Notes: a model not told the origin generated them from the letters alone. Positions 26,037 to 35,307 are shown, counted from the stretch's first letter. The stretch: DNA of 64,000 bases from Bin95 sp965220855 (GCA_965220855.1 CBDCQY010000001.1:2852001-2916000); one strand, 5' to 3'. Translations and numbers: made by a program.

Positions 26037-26103
26037 GCTTTGAAGACCATGACAACCGTTCCCCACGGCTCCCACTGGGGCGCCTTTCGGGCCGAGGTGG
26101 CGG
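26037..26103 (+). repeat. Right 67-base direct repeat flanking the low-GC cassette
   Basis: This copy holds the functional bisC start (ATG at 26049). It still contains a TTTGA equal to the last codon bases and stop of the acyl-CoA dehydrogenase gene, showing that the two genes once abutted. It differs from the left copy at 26047 and 26087 only. Confidence 0.95.
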
Positions 26104-28319
26104 ACGGGCGCGTCGCCGCCGCCCTGCCCTTCGCCGGCGATCCCGAGCCGTCGCCGATCATCGCCTCGATCCCGGATGCGGTGCATCATTCGAGCCGCAT
26201 CGAGCGCCCGATGGCGCGCACCGGCTGGCTCCGGGGCGATGGCGGCGAGGGGCGCGGGCGCGACAGCTTCGCGCCGCTCGACTGGGACCGGGCGACCGAT
26301 CTGGTCGCGGGCGAGATCGAACGGGTGCGCGGCGACTTCGGCAACGAAGCGATCTTCGCCGGCTCCTACGGCTGGGCGAGCGCCGGGCGCTTCCACCACG
26401 CCAAGAGCCAGCTGCACCGCTTCCTCGGCCAGGCCGGCGGCTTCACCGCCCAGCGCCACAATTACAGCTACGCCGCCGGCCTCGCGGTGCTGCCGCATAT
26501 CGTCGGCGGCGTGGAGGCGGCGGCCGGGCCGGTGACCGACTGGCCCACCATCGTCGAGCACACCCGCCTGATGGTGGCCTTCGGCGGCCTGCCGCTGAAG
26601 AACGCCCAGGTCGATTCCGGCGGCAATGGCGAGCATGTCGCCGCCGGCTTCGTGCGCGAGGCCGCCAGACGCGGCGCGCGCTTCGCGGTCGTCTCGCCGC
26701 TCCGCGACGATTTGCCGCCCGATGTCGAGGGCGAGTGGATTCCCATCCGCCCCGGCTCCGACACCGCGCTGATGCTGGCGCTCGCGCAAGTGCTGCTGAC
26801 CGAGGGCCTCGCCGACCGCGATTTCCTGGCCCGGCGCTGCCAGGGCGCGGAGGTCTTCGAGGCCTCGCTCGCCGGACGCACGCCGGAATGGGCCGAGGCG
26901 GAGACCGGCGTGCCGGCGGCGCGCATCCGCCGCCTCGCCCGCGAGATGGCGGCCGCGCGCACCATGATCTCCACCGCCTGGGCGCTGCAGCGCGGCGACC
27001 GGGGCGAGCAGCCCTTCTGGGCCACGGTGGCGCTGGCCGCCTGTCTCGGGCAGATCGGCCTGCCCGGCGGCGGCTTCGGCTTCGGCTACGGGTGCGTCTC
27101 CGGCATCGGCGCGCCGCGCCACGGGCTTTCCGGGCCGACGCTCCCGATCGGCGACAATCCCACCGGGGCCTTCATTCCGGTGGCGCGCATCGCCGACATG
27201 CTGCTCGATCCGGGCGGAGCCTACGATTTCGACGGCGAGCGCCGGCGCTATCCGGACGCCCGCCTGGTCTATTGGGCGGGCGGCAATCCCTTCCACCACC
27301 ACCAGGACCTCAACCGGCTGGCGGAGGCCTTCCGCCGGCCGGAAACCGTGGTGGTGCACGAGCCCTGGTGGACGGCGACCGCCCGCCACGCCGACATCGT
27401 GCTGCCCGCCACCACGACGCTGGAGCGCAACGATATCGGCGCCGGGCGGCGCGACCGCTTCTGGCTCGCCATGCACCGCGCCATCGCGCCGGTCGGCCGG
27501 GCGCGCCACGACCATGACATTTTCGCCGACCTGGCCGACCGGCTGGGCTTCCGGGAGCGCTTCACCGAGGGGCTGGGCGAGATGGCGTGGCTGCGGCGAA
27601 TGTATGGCGAGGCCGCCGGGCGCGCGGCCGAGCGGGGCCTCAACCTACCCGACTTCGACACCTTCTGGTCCGAGGGCCATGTCGAACTGCCGCGCCCGGC
27701 GCGCGCCCATGTGCTGTTCGAGAGCTTCCGCCGGGGCGAGACGCGCCTGGCCACGCCCTCCGGGCGCATCGAGCTCCATTCCGAGCGCGTGGCCGGCTTC
27801 GGCTATGACGACTGCCCCGGCCATCCCGCCTGGCTGCCGCCCGAGGAATGGCTCGGCGCGGAGGCGGCGAAGCGCTGGCCGCTGCATCTGATCTCCAACC
27901 AGCCGGCGACCCGCCTCCATGCGCAGCTCGACCAGGGGCGCGTGTCGCAGGCGAGCAAGGTGGCGGGCCGCGAGCCGATCCGGCTGAACCCGGCCGACGC
28001 GGCCGCGCGCGGCGTCGCCGAGGGCGACATCGTGCGCGTCTTCAATGCGCGCGGCGCGCTGCTGGCGGGCGCGGTGCTGAGCGAGGATGTCATGCCGGGC
28101 GTGGCGGCGCTCGCCACCGGCGCCTGGTGGGACCCCGCCGATCCCGCGACGCCCGGCAGCCTCGATAAGCATGGCAACCCCAATGTGCTGACCGCCGACC
28201 GCGGCACCTCCCGCCTCGGCCAGGGGCCGAGCGCGATGAGCGCGCTGGTGGAGGTCGAGCGCTTCGAGGGCGAGGCGCCGCCGGTCACCGCCTTCGCCCC
28301 GCCGCCGGTCGCGGCCTAA
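26049..28319 (+). CDS. Molybdopterin-dependent oxidoreductase, BisC/TorA (DMSO reductase family) type
   Basis: The 756-residue protein has FAGSYGWASAGRFHHAKSQL, in which a Ser is the probable Mo ligand of the S/N-oxide reductase group, then HNYSYAAG, WWTATARHADIVLPATTTLERND and the C-terminal molybdopterin dinucleotide domain with ISNQPATRLHAQLDQG. It lacks an N-terminal Fe-S domain and a Tat signal, so it is cytoplasmic like biotin sulfoxide reductase. Substrates of this group include sulfoxides and N-oxides. MoeA and MobA at 7-10 kb would supply its cofactor. The ATG is inside the right repeat; an in-frame TTG at 26040 is a less likely start. The cassette has cut it off from transcription through the acyl-CoA dehydrogenase gene. 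Confidence 0.88.
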   Translation: MTTVPHGSHWGAFRAEVADGRVAAALPFAGDPEPSPIIASIPDAVHHSSRIERPMARTGWLRGDGGEGRGRDSFAPLDWDRATDLVAGEIERVRGDFGNEAIFAGSYGWASAGRFHHAKSQLHRFLGQAGGFTAQRHNYSYAAGLAVLPHIVGGVEAAAGPVTDWPTIVEHTRLMVAFGGLPLKNAQVDSGGNGEHVAAGFVREAARRGARFAVVSPLRDDLPPDVEGEWIPIRPGSDTALMLALAQVLLTEGLADRDFLARRCQGAEVFEASLAGRTPEWAEAETGVPAARIRRLAREMAAARTMISTAWALQRGDRGEQPFWATVALAACLGQIGLPGGGFGFGYGCVSGIGAPRHGLSGPTLPIGDNPTGAFIPVARIADMLLDPGGAYDFDGERRRYPDARLVYWAGGNPFHHHQDLNRLAEAFRRPETVVVHEPWWTATARHADIVLPATTTLERNDIGAGRRDRFWLAMHRAIAPVGRARHDHDIFADLADRLGFRERFTEGLGEMAWLRRMYGEAAGRAAERGLNLPDFDTFWSEGHVELPRPARAHVLFESFRRGETRLATPSGRIELHSERVAGFGYDDCPGHPAWLPPEEWLGAEAAKRWPLHLISNQPATRLHAQLDQGRVSQASKVAGREPIRLNPADAAARGVAEGDIVRVFNARGALLAGAVLSEDVMPGVAALATGAWWDPADPATPGSLDKHGNPNVLTADRGTSRLGQGPSAMSALVEVERFEGEAPPVTAFAPPPVAA

Positions 28320-28330
28320 GCGCGCCGGCT

Positions 28331-28359
28331 TTCGCAAGCCCCGCCGCCCGGCCTATACT
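28331..28359 (+). promoter_or_regulatory. Candidate promoter of the liv-type ABC operon
   Basis: TTCGCA (28331-28336), a 17-base spacer and TATACT (28354-28359) lie 56 bases before the binding-protein start. The -10 differs from TATAAT at one position, and the -35 matches at four of six. Confidence 0.4.
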
Positions 28360-28414
28360 GGCGCCGGCTTCACTGCGTCCGGCGGTCCGCCGCCACATCG
28401 GGAGGGTCCACGCC

Positions 28415-29599
28415 ATGAAGAGAACCGCATTCGCGCTGGCGGCAGCCGCCCTGCTGCTGGCCTCGCCGTCGCTCGCGGCCGACAAGGTCCGGATCGGCTT
28501 CGTCACCACGCTCACCACGCCGGCCGGCGTCATCGGGCGCGACATGGTCGATGCCGTCAATCTCGCGCTCAACGACATCGGCGGCAAGATGGGCGGGCTG
28601 GATGTCGAGCTGATCGTCGAGGATGACGGCTTCAAGCCGGAGGTCGGCAAGCAGAAGACCGACAAGCTGGTCAAGCAGGACGATGCGCATTTCATCGCCG
28701 GCTTCATCTGGTCGCATGTGCTGCTGGCGTCGCGCAAGTCGGCGCTGGACGGCGGCAAGTTCCTCATCAGCTCCAACGCCGGCCCCTCGCAGCTGGCCGG
28801 CAAGCTCTGCCACGAGAACTTCTTCTCCACCTCCTGGCAGAACGACCAGACGCCGATGGCGATGGGCGAGGTGCTGAACCAGCGCGGCATCAAGTCGATC
28901 TATGTCATGGCGCCCAACTACGCCGCCGGCAAGAACATGGTCGCCGGCGTCGAGCGCACCTTCAAGGGCGAGATCCTCGGCAAGGACATGACCAAATGGG
29001 GCCGCGACGCGCAGCTCGACTTCTCCGCCGAGCTCGCCAAGGCCAAGGCCGCCAAGCCGGACGCGATCTTCGTGTTCTATCCGGGCAAGGCCGGCGGCGC
29101 CTTCATCCGGCAATATCAGCAGGCCGGCCTACAGGGCGAGATCGCGCTCTATTCCGTCTTCACGGTGGACTCGCTCGCCCTGCCCCGCCTGCAGGAGGCC
29201 GGCATGACCGGCGTGCTCGGCTCGCTCAACACGCAGTTCTGGGGGCCGGACCTGAAGACGCCGCAGAACGAGAAATTCGTCGCGGGCTTCAAGAAGGCCT
29301 ACGGCCGCTACCCCTCCTTCTACGCCGCGCAGTCCTATGACACGATCTTCCTGATCCGGAGCGCCGTCGAGGCCGTCGGCGGCAATCTGGACGACATGGA
29401 CGGGATGCGCGCCGCGATGAAGCAGGCCGACTTCCCCTCGGTGCGCGGCTCCTTCCGCTACGGCAACAACCACTTCCCGATCCAGAACTTCTATCTGCGC
29501 GAGGTGGTCGAGGACGCCGACGGGGTGTGGACGACGACGGTGGTCGATACCGTGCTGAAGGACCACCAGGACGTCTATGCCGGCGAGTGCAAGATGTAG
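28415..29599 (+). CDS. Periplasmic substrate-binding protein, branched-chain amino-acid (LivK-like) type
   Basis: The 394-residue protein has a Sec signal peptide (MKRTAFALAAAALLLASPSLA, cleavage after ALA) and a type I periplasmic-binding fold: KVRIGFVTTLTTPAGVIGRDMVDAVNLALNDIGG, and SFYAAQSYDTIFLIRSAVEAVGG near the end. It captures a ligand for the two permeases and two ATPases encoded next. The Liv/HAAT family also handles aromatic acids, amides and urea, so the ligand is uncertain. The RBS GGGAGG lies about nine bases before the ATG. Confidence 0.92.
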   Translation: MKRTAFALAAAALLLASPSLAADKVRIGFVTTLTTPAGVIGRDMVDAVNLALNDIGGKMGGLDVELIVEDDGFKPEVGKQKTDKLVKQDDAHFIAGFIWSHVLLASRKSALDGGKFLISSNAGPSQLAGKLCHENFFSTSWQNDQTPMAMGEVLNQRGIKSIYVMAPNYAAGKNMVAGVERTFKGEILGKDMTKWGRDAQLDFSAELAKAKAAKPDAIFVFYPGKAGGAFIRQYQQAGLQGEIALYSVFTVDSLALPRLQEAGMTGVLGSLNTQFWGPDLKTPQNEKFVAGFKKAYGRYPSFYAAQSYDTIFLIRSAVEAVGGNLDDMDGMRAAMKQADFPSVRGSFRYGNNHFPIQNFYLREVVEDADGVWTTTVVDTVLKDHQDVYAGECKM

Positions 29600-29629
29600 C
29601 GACGGCGGCGTCGGCGGGGCCGCCCGCTC

Positions 29630-30553
29630 ATGGATGCGGGCCTCGTCGCCGCGCAATTGCTGAACGGGCTGCAGCTCGGAGTCCTGCTGTTCCTGCTGGC
29701 CTCCGGGCTGACGCTTATCTTCGGCATCATGGACTTCGTCAATCTGGCGCATGGCTCGCTCTATATGGTCGGGGCCTATTTCTGCGCCGAACTGACCGAG
29801 GCGACCGACTCCTTCCTGCTGGCCGTGGCGCTGGCGCTGCCGGCGACGGCGGCGGTCGGCGCGCTGGTGGAGCTGGCGGTGGTGCGCCGGCTCTATCGCC
29901 GCGACCATCTCGACCATGTGCTGGCGACCTTCGGCCTGATCCTCTGCTTCGACGCGCTGGTGCAGATGATCTGGGGGCCGGAGGGCATGGGCATTCGCCT
30001 GCCGGCCTGGGCCGAGGGCCAGACGCTGCTGCCGGGCGGGCTGGTGTTCCCGAGCTACCGGCTGCTGATCATCGCCGCCGGGCTGGCGGTGGCGGCGGGG
30101 CTCTATCTGCTGGTGGTGCGCACGCGGCTGGGCATGCGCATCCGCGCCGGCGCGTCCAACCCGGTCATGGCGGGCGCGCTCGGCATCGATATCGGGCGGC
30201 TGTTCACGCTGGTCTTCGCGCTCGGCGCGGCCATGGCGGGGCTGGCCGGCATGATGATCGCGCCGATCACCGAAGCCTCGATCGGCATGGGCAACGAGAT
30301 CATCATCACCGCCTTCGTGGTGGTCATCGTCGGCGGCATCGGCTCGATCCGGGGCGCCTTCGTCGCCGCGCTGCTGATCGGCATGATCGACACCATGGGC
30401 CGGTCCTTCCTCGATATGGGCCTCAAGCTGGTCATGAGCGTCCAGGCGGCGGAGACCTCCGCGCCGGCCCTGTCGGCGATGCTGATCTACATCCTGATGG
30501 CCGCGGTGCTCGCCTTCCGCCCGCAGGGCCTCTTCCCGCCGAAGACGCGATGA
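29630..30553 (+). CDS. livH: Branched-chain amino-acid-type ABC permease, LivH
   Basis: The 307-residue inner-membrane protein has about eight helices and the family opening LLNGLQLGVLLFLLASGLTLIFGIMDFVNLAHGSLYM. GIDIGRLFTLVFALGAAMAGLAG and VIVGGIGSIRGAF (the coupling region) follow. It forms the channel with LivM. It begins 30 bases after the binding-protein gene and overlaps livM by 4 bases. Confidence 0.93.
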   Translation: MDAGLVAAQLLNGLQLGVLLFLLASGLTLIFGIMDFVNLAHGSLYMVGAYFCAELTEATDSFLLAVALALPATAAVGALVELAVVRRLYRRDHLDHVLATFGLILCFDALVQMIWGPEGMGIRLPAWAEGQTLLPGGLVFPSYRLLIIAAGLAVAAGLYLLVVRTRLGMRIRAGASNPVMAGALGIDIGRLFTLVFALGAAMAGLAGMMIAPITEASIGMGNEIIITAFVVVIVGGIGSIRGAFVAALLIGMIDTMGRSFLDMGLKLVMSVQAAETSAPALSAMLIYILMAAVLAFRPQGLFPPKTR

Positions 30554-31473
30554 GCCGGCGGGTCGGCTGGCTGCTGCTGGCGGCGCTCGCCGCAGCCCCG
30601 CCGCTGGCGCTGGCGGCGGGCCAGCCCTTCTATGTCGATATCCTGACGCGGCTGGTGTGCCTGGCCGCCGCCGCCACCTCGCTCAACCTCATCCTCGGCC
30701 ATGGCGGCATGATCAGCTTCGGCCACGCGGCCTATATCGGCATCGGCGCCTATGCGGTCGGCATCCCGGCCTATTACGGCCTGCATGACGGCTGGCTGCA
30801 TCTGGCGCTGGCGGTCGGCTGTTCGGCGCTGTTTGCGCTCGCCACCGGCGCGGTCGCGCTGCGCACGCGCGGCGTCTATTTCATCATGATCACCATGGCG
30901 TTCGCGCAGATGGTGTTCTTCGCCTTCGTCAGCATCGAGGAATATGGCGGCGATGACGGGCTGGTGATCGACCTGCGCTCCGAGTTCCCGCTGCTGGACC
31001 TCGAAGACGGGCTGACGCTCTACTATGTCTGCTTCGCGCTGCTGGCCGGCGTGCTGTTTCTGGTCCACCGGGTGTCGCGCTCGCGCTTCGGCATGGTGCT
31101 GGAGGGGGCGAAGGGCAATGAGCGGCGCATGGCGGCGCTCGGCTTCGCCTTCTATCGCCACCGGCTGGCGGCCTATGTGCTGGCCGGCGCGCTTTGCGGC
31201 CTTGCGGGCGCGCTGCTCGGCAATTTCACCAATTTCATCAGCCCGGAGATGATGGACTGGACGCGCTCGGGCGAGCTGATCTTCATGGTGGTGCTGGGCG
31301 GGACCGGCACGCTCTTCGGCCCGCTGATGGGCGCGGCCGCCTTCCTGATCCTGGAGGAGCTGTTCTCGGGCTGGACGATCTACTGGCATCTGCCCTTCGG
31401 GCTGCTGCTGATCCTGGTGGTGCTGTTCGCGCGCGGCGGGCTCGCCGGACTGCTGGACCGCCGCCATGGCTGA
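30550..31473 (+). CDS. livM: Branched-chain amino-acid-type ABC permease, LivM
   Basis: The 307-residue membrane protein has the LivM marks ATSLNLILGHGGMISFGHAAYIGIGAYA and LRTRGVYFIMITMAFAQMVFF, followed by SGELIFMVVLGGTGTLFGPLMGAAAF. It pairs with LivH in the inner membrane. The ATG overlaps the livH stop (ATGA), and the 3' end overlaps livG by 8 bases. Confidence 0.93.
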   Translation: MSRRVGWLLLAALAAAPPLALAAGQPFYVDILTRLVCLAAAATSLNLILGHGGMISFGHAAYIGIGAYAVGIPAYYGLHDGWLHLALAVGCSALFALATGAVALRTRGVYFIMITMAFAQMVFFAFVSIEEYGGDDGLVIDLRSEFPLLDLEDGLTLYYVCFALLAGVLFLVHRVSRSRFGMVLEGAKGNERRMAALGFAFYRHRLAAYVLAGALCGLAGALLGNFTNFISPEMMDWTRSGELIFMVVLGGTGTLFGPLMGAAAFLILEELFSGWTIYWHLPFGLLLILVVLFARGGLAGLLDRRHG

Positions 31474-32214
31474 GGCGCTGCTGGAAGTCGCGGACCTGCA
31501 TCGCAGCTTCGGCGGCGTGGCGGCGGTGGCCGGCGTGTCGCTGGAGGTGCGCCCCGGCGAGATCCACGCCGTGATCGGCCCGAACGGCGCCGGCAAGACC
31601 ACGCTGATCTCGCTGCTGGCGGGCGAGCTGCGCCCGGACCGGGGCCGCATCCGGCTCGCCGGGCGAGACCTGACCGGCCGCCCGGCCCATGCGCGCGCCC
31701 GGCTCGGCCTCGCGCGCTCCTTCCAGATCACCAGCCTGCTGCCGGAGATGCGCGCGATCGACAATGTCGCGCTGGCGGTGCTGGCGCGCCGGGGCGGCAG
31801 TTTCCGCTGCTGGCGGCCGGCCAGGCGCGATCCCGCGCTCGCCGGCCCGGCGCTGGCGGCGCTGGAGCGGGTCGGGCTGGCGCACGCGGCCGAAGAGCGC
31901 GCCGGCGCGATCAGCCATGGCGAGCACCGCCAGCTGGAGATCGCCATGACGCTCGCGGCGGAGCCGGAACTGCTGCTGCTCGACGAGCCGATGGCGGGCA
32001 TGAGCGCGGAGGAAAGCCGGCGCATGACGGCCATCCTCGCCGGGCTGAAGGGCGAGAAGGCGATGCTGCTGGTGGAGCATGACATGGATGTGGTGTTCGC
32101 GCTCGCGGACCGGGTGAGCGTGCTGGTCGGCGGGCGCATCGCCGCTTCCGGCGCGCCCGAGGCGGTGCGCGCCGACCCGGCCGTGCGCCGCGCCTATCTC
32201 GGCGACGAGGCGGC

Positions 32215-32218
<4 letters not shown>
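31466..32218 (+). CDS. livG: ABC transporter ATPase LivG
   Basis: The 250-residue ATPase carries Walker A GPNGAGKTT, a signature ISHGEHRQLEIAMTL (with HGE replacing SGG, as seen in urea/amide-type Liv paralogues), Walker B LLLLDEPMAGM, and an H-loop LLVEHDMDVVF. It powers the LivHM permease. The start overlaps livM by 8 bases. The unusual signature suggests a ligand other than Leu/Ile/Val (inference). Confidence 0.92.
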
Positions 32219-32925
<707 letters not shown>

Positions 32926-32947
32926 GCGCCGCGCTGCGCCGGAAGGG

Positions 32948-33508
32948 TCAGACGACCGCCCAGCCCTCCGGCGGCTCGCGACCGGGATGCAGCGCGCCGC
33001 AGGCGGGGCAGGTCCGGGCCTGCTCGTCGGCGTAGAACGCCTCGAAGAGCGGCGGCAGGTCGGTGACGATATTGGCGACCGCGACCTCCACCCGGTGGAC
33101 CAGCGCGCCGCAGGCGAAGCAGAACCACTCGAAGCCGTCCGACGCGTCGCCGGCGCGGGGCGATTCGACCACCAGGCCGATGGAGCCGGGCGCCGGGCGC
33201 TGCGGGGAATGGCGCATATGGGGCGGCAGCATGAAGACCTCGCCCTGGCGGATCGGCACATCGTAGATGCGCCCGCCATCGGCCACCTTGAGCACCATGT
33301 CGCCTTCCAGCTGGTAGAAGAACTCCTCGACCGGATCGTCGTGAAAGTCGGTGCGCCGGTTCGGCCCGCCGACCACCATCACCGTCATGCCGGCCTCCTC
33401 GAACAGCAGCCGGTTGGCGACCGGCGGCTTCAGGCTCTCGCGATGCGCGTCGATCCACGCCTTGAAGTCGAAGGGCCTCAGGACCGGATGGCGGACATGT
33501 TGCGTCAT
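32948..33508 (-). CDS. haaO: 3-hydroxyanthranilate 3,4-dioxygenase
   Basis: The 186-residue cupin has NRRTDFHDDPVEEFFYQLEGD with Fe ligands His56 and Glu62, and His100 in HMRHSPQR. Its C-terminal rubredoxin-like metal site (CFACG, then CPACG) is typical of bacterial enzymes. It opens the ring of 3-hydroxyanthranilate to the precursor of quinolinate or of 2-aminomuconate. No other kynurenine- or aminomuconate-pathway gene is in the window. It is followed upstream, 16 bases away, by a DapA-like lyase gene on the same strand that may act with it. Confidence 0.93.
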   Translation of the reverse strand: MTQHVRHPVLRPFDFKAWIDAHRESLKPPVANRLLFEEAGMTVMVVGGPNRRTDFHDDPVEEFFYQLEGDMVLKVADGGRIYDVPIRQGEVFMLPPHMRHSPQRPAPGSIGLVVESPRAGDASDGFEWFCFACGALVHRVEVAVANIVTDLPPLFEAFYADEQARTCPACGALHPGREPPEGWAVV

Positions 33509-33524
33509 CGCCGCTTCCTCCCCG

Positions 33525-34496
33525 TCAGGCGGCGCGCCGCGCGGCCGCCAGCCCGCAGCGCTCGAAGGCCCGGCGCGTCGCCGCCTTCTCGGCCGCGTCG
33601 AGCTCCAGCATCGGCGGGCGCACCGGCCCGCCGACCTGGCCGAGCAACTCCTGCCAGTATTTCTGGTGTGCGTAAGGCTTGGCGCCGGGACGGGTCTCCT
33701 TCAGCGCCCGGCGCACCGGCTCCAGGCTGTCGCGGACGCGCCGGGCCTCCTCCGCCCTTCCGGCGAAGGCGAGGTCGGTATAGTCGCGCATGCGCCGGTC
33801 GCCGGCGGTCTGCAGCAGGTAGGGCGGCGTGGAGCAGAGATAGAGCCGCCAGCCGAGCTCCAGGATATTGTCGAGCCACTCCTCCTCCGAGGCCGTGCTG
33901 ACCAGCAGCCGGTCTCCCGCGAGGCGGGTGAGTTCGGCATACATCTCTCTGGGCGCGCTGTATTTGATGGCGACGATATTGGGCAGCTCGGCGATGCGCG
34001 CGCAGAGCCGGGGGCTCATCAGATAGCCGCTGTCGGGATGGCTCCAGAGCGCGATGCCGATGCCGACCGCCTCGCTGACGGTGCGGTAGTAGCGGTAGAG
34101 CAGCTCGTCGCGGTCGGTGACGAAATTCAGAACCGGCGCGTGCACGACGATATAGTCCGCGCCGAGCGCCTCGGCGTGTCGGGCGAGCGCGATCACGGTC
34201 GCCAGGTTCTGGTCCGAGCAGGAGAGGATCGCGCCCGCGCCCGCCGCGCGCGTGGCTTCGACGGCGATCTCGAAGACGCGCTTGCGCTCCTCCAGCGTCA
34301 GCGAGGCGTATTCGCCCTGCTTGCCGCCGATGAACAGCCCGTCGATGCCCAGATCCTCGACCCAGTGGCGGATATTGGCGCGCATCCCCGCCTCGTCGAT
34401 GGCAAGGTCGGGGCGGAAGGGCTGCAGCGCCGCCGCCCAGACGCCCCTCATATGCGCCCTCGCATAGGCCTTGGCGTCGTCCCGGCTGTAGTTCAT
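33525..34496 (-). CDS. Dihydrodipicolinate synthase family (class I aldolase-like) lyase
   Basis: The 323-residue TIM-barrel protein shows WVEDLGIDGLFIGGKQGEYASLTLEER (the GTTGE-like substrate loop is GGKQGE) and LPNIVAIKYS with Lys178 as the Schiff-base residue. The Tyr of the classical DapA active site is not evident (APVLNF region), so lysine biosynthesis is unlikely. It may act on a 2-oxo acid made after aromatic-ring cleavage, given haaO 16 bases downstream in the same orientation (inference). The second DapA-like gene at 41.2 kb is only distantly similar. Confidence 0.85.
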   Translation of the reverse strand: MNYSRDDAKAYARAHMRGVWAAALQPFRPDLAIDEAGMRANIRHWVEDLGIDGLFIGGKQGEYASLTLEERKRVFEIAVEATRAAGAGAILSCSDQNLATVIALARHAEALGADYIVVHAPVLNFVTDRDELLYRYYRTVSEAVGIGIALWSHPDSGYLMSPRLCARIAELPNIVAIKYSAPREMYAELTRLAGDRLLVSTASEEEWLDNILELGWRLYLCSTPPYLLQTAGDRRMRDYTDLAFAGRAEEARRVRDSLEPVRRALKETRPGAKPYAHQKYWQELLGQVGGPVRPPMLELDAAEKAATRRAFERCGLAAARRAA

Positions 34497-34608
34497 GGGC
34501 GCCTCCCTCCGTTTCCGCCTCGGCGCGCCGCGCAGTATAGGCCCATACCGGCTTTCCGGTGACGGGACGCCCGGGCGGCGGCGCGATTCCCGGATACGCG
34601 ATTATCGA

Positions 34609-34636
34609 TTGCTTTTATAGAGGATCATGATATATC
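34609..34636 (+). promoter_or_regulatory. Candidate promoter with nearby inverted repeat, upstream of the PaaK-thiolase remnant
   Basis: TTGCTT (34609-34614), a 16-base spacer and TATATC (34631-34636) lie in an AT-rich patch. TATATCT at 34631-34637 is mirrored by AGATATA at 34664-34670. Such spaced arms may be an operator for the TetR gene downstream (inference). Confidence 0.3.
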
Positions 34637-34710
34637 TGTGCAACGCTATCTGCTGCGAATCGAAGATATAATTCCCGATTCTGCGGCGAGCGAGGGGAGC
34701 GGCGAGGAGC

Positions 34711-35307
34711 ATGGCGACATCGACGACCCGCGGCCGCTATTTCGACGCCGCCATCGAGACGCTGCCGGCCGAGCGGATCGCCGCCATGCAGGCCGGCAAG
34801 CTCCGCCGGCAACTCGACTATCTGAAGGCGAACTCGCCGTTTCACGCCCGCAAGCTCGCCGAGGCGGGCGCCGAGCCGGGCGACATCCGCTCGGTCGCGG
34901 ACCTCGCCGGCCTGCCCTTCACCGAAAAGGCGGAACTGCGGGAGAGCCAGGCGCGCCACCCGCCGCTCGGCGAGCATGCGGCGGTCGCCATGGCGCCGGT
35001 GGCGGCGGCCGAGGCCGCGCTCGGCGATGCGGGCGTCGGCATCGGGCAGCTCGCCGCGGTCAAGACCCACAATCCCTTCGTCGTGAACGATCTCTATTTT
35101 GCAGAGGCGACCGGCTTCGACGCCGGGCGGATGAACGATTACGGCTCCTCGCTGATCTTCGGCCATCCCCAGGGACCGACGGGGCTGCGCCTGCTGGCGG
35201 AGTTGATCGAGGAACTGGCGCTTCGGGGCGGCGGCTACGGCCTGTTCACCGGCTGCGCGGCGGGCGACACGGGCGCCGCCGTCGCGGTGAAGGTGGACGT
35301 GCGCTGA
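34711..35307 (+). pseudogene. In-frame fusion remnant: phenylacetate-CoA-ligase-like N-terminus joined to thiolase C-terminus
   Basis: The 198-residue frame has two unrelated parts. Residues ~10-92 (YFDAAIETLPAERI, PFHARKLAEAG, LPFTEKAELRESQA, HPPLGEHAAV) are the start of a PaaK-type AMP-forming CoA ligase, normally about 430 residues. Residues ~97-198 (AAVKTHNPFVVNDLYFAE, YGSSLIFGHPQGPTG, LFTGCAAGDTGAAV) are the end of a thiolase, normally about 390 residues. The adenylation core and the thiolase nucleophile domain are both missing, so neither activity is expected. The simplest reading is an internal deletion in a ligase-thiolase operon, with the junction near 34,985. The frame is open and may still be translated. 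A TetR gene follows by 27 bases. Confidence 0.75.

Larger units (their letters stand above)
23946..26103. mobile_element. Low-GC two-gene insertion bounded by direct repeats
   Basis: The unit from one repeat copy to the next is 2,091 bases. Inside, base composition drops from about 70% GC to roughly 40-50% by eye, the clearest compositional break in the window. It carries two overlapping genes, a truncated bisC start, and non-coding ends of about 110 and 200 bases. No integrase, transposase, resolvase or terminal inverted repeat was seen. The repeat duplicates the gene junction, so integration restored both host genes, as site-specific integration does at an attachment site; import by recombination is another possibility. 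Confidence 0.8.

Noticed and set aside
25756..26055. Minus-strand open frame at the right end of the cassette
   Set aside because: The peptide (DDKPKLARHSTADQ and similar) looks like translations of common dispersed intergenic repeats and matches no protein family I know.
23946..26103. A tRNA gene or an integrase as the cause of the 67-base repeats
   Set aside because: No tRNA-like cloverleaf is in the repeat, and no recombinase-like frame is inside or next to the cassette.
23946..26103. Transposon terminal inverted repeats at the cassette ends
   Set aside because: The bases just inside the two repeats (TGAAACGAGCC on the left, CATCGACAGGCGA on the right) are not inverted copies of each other.
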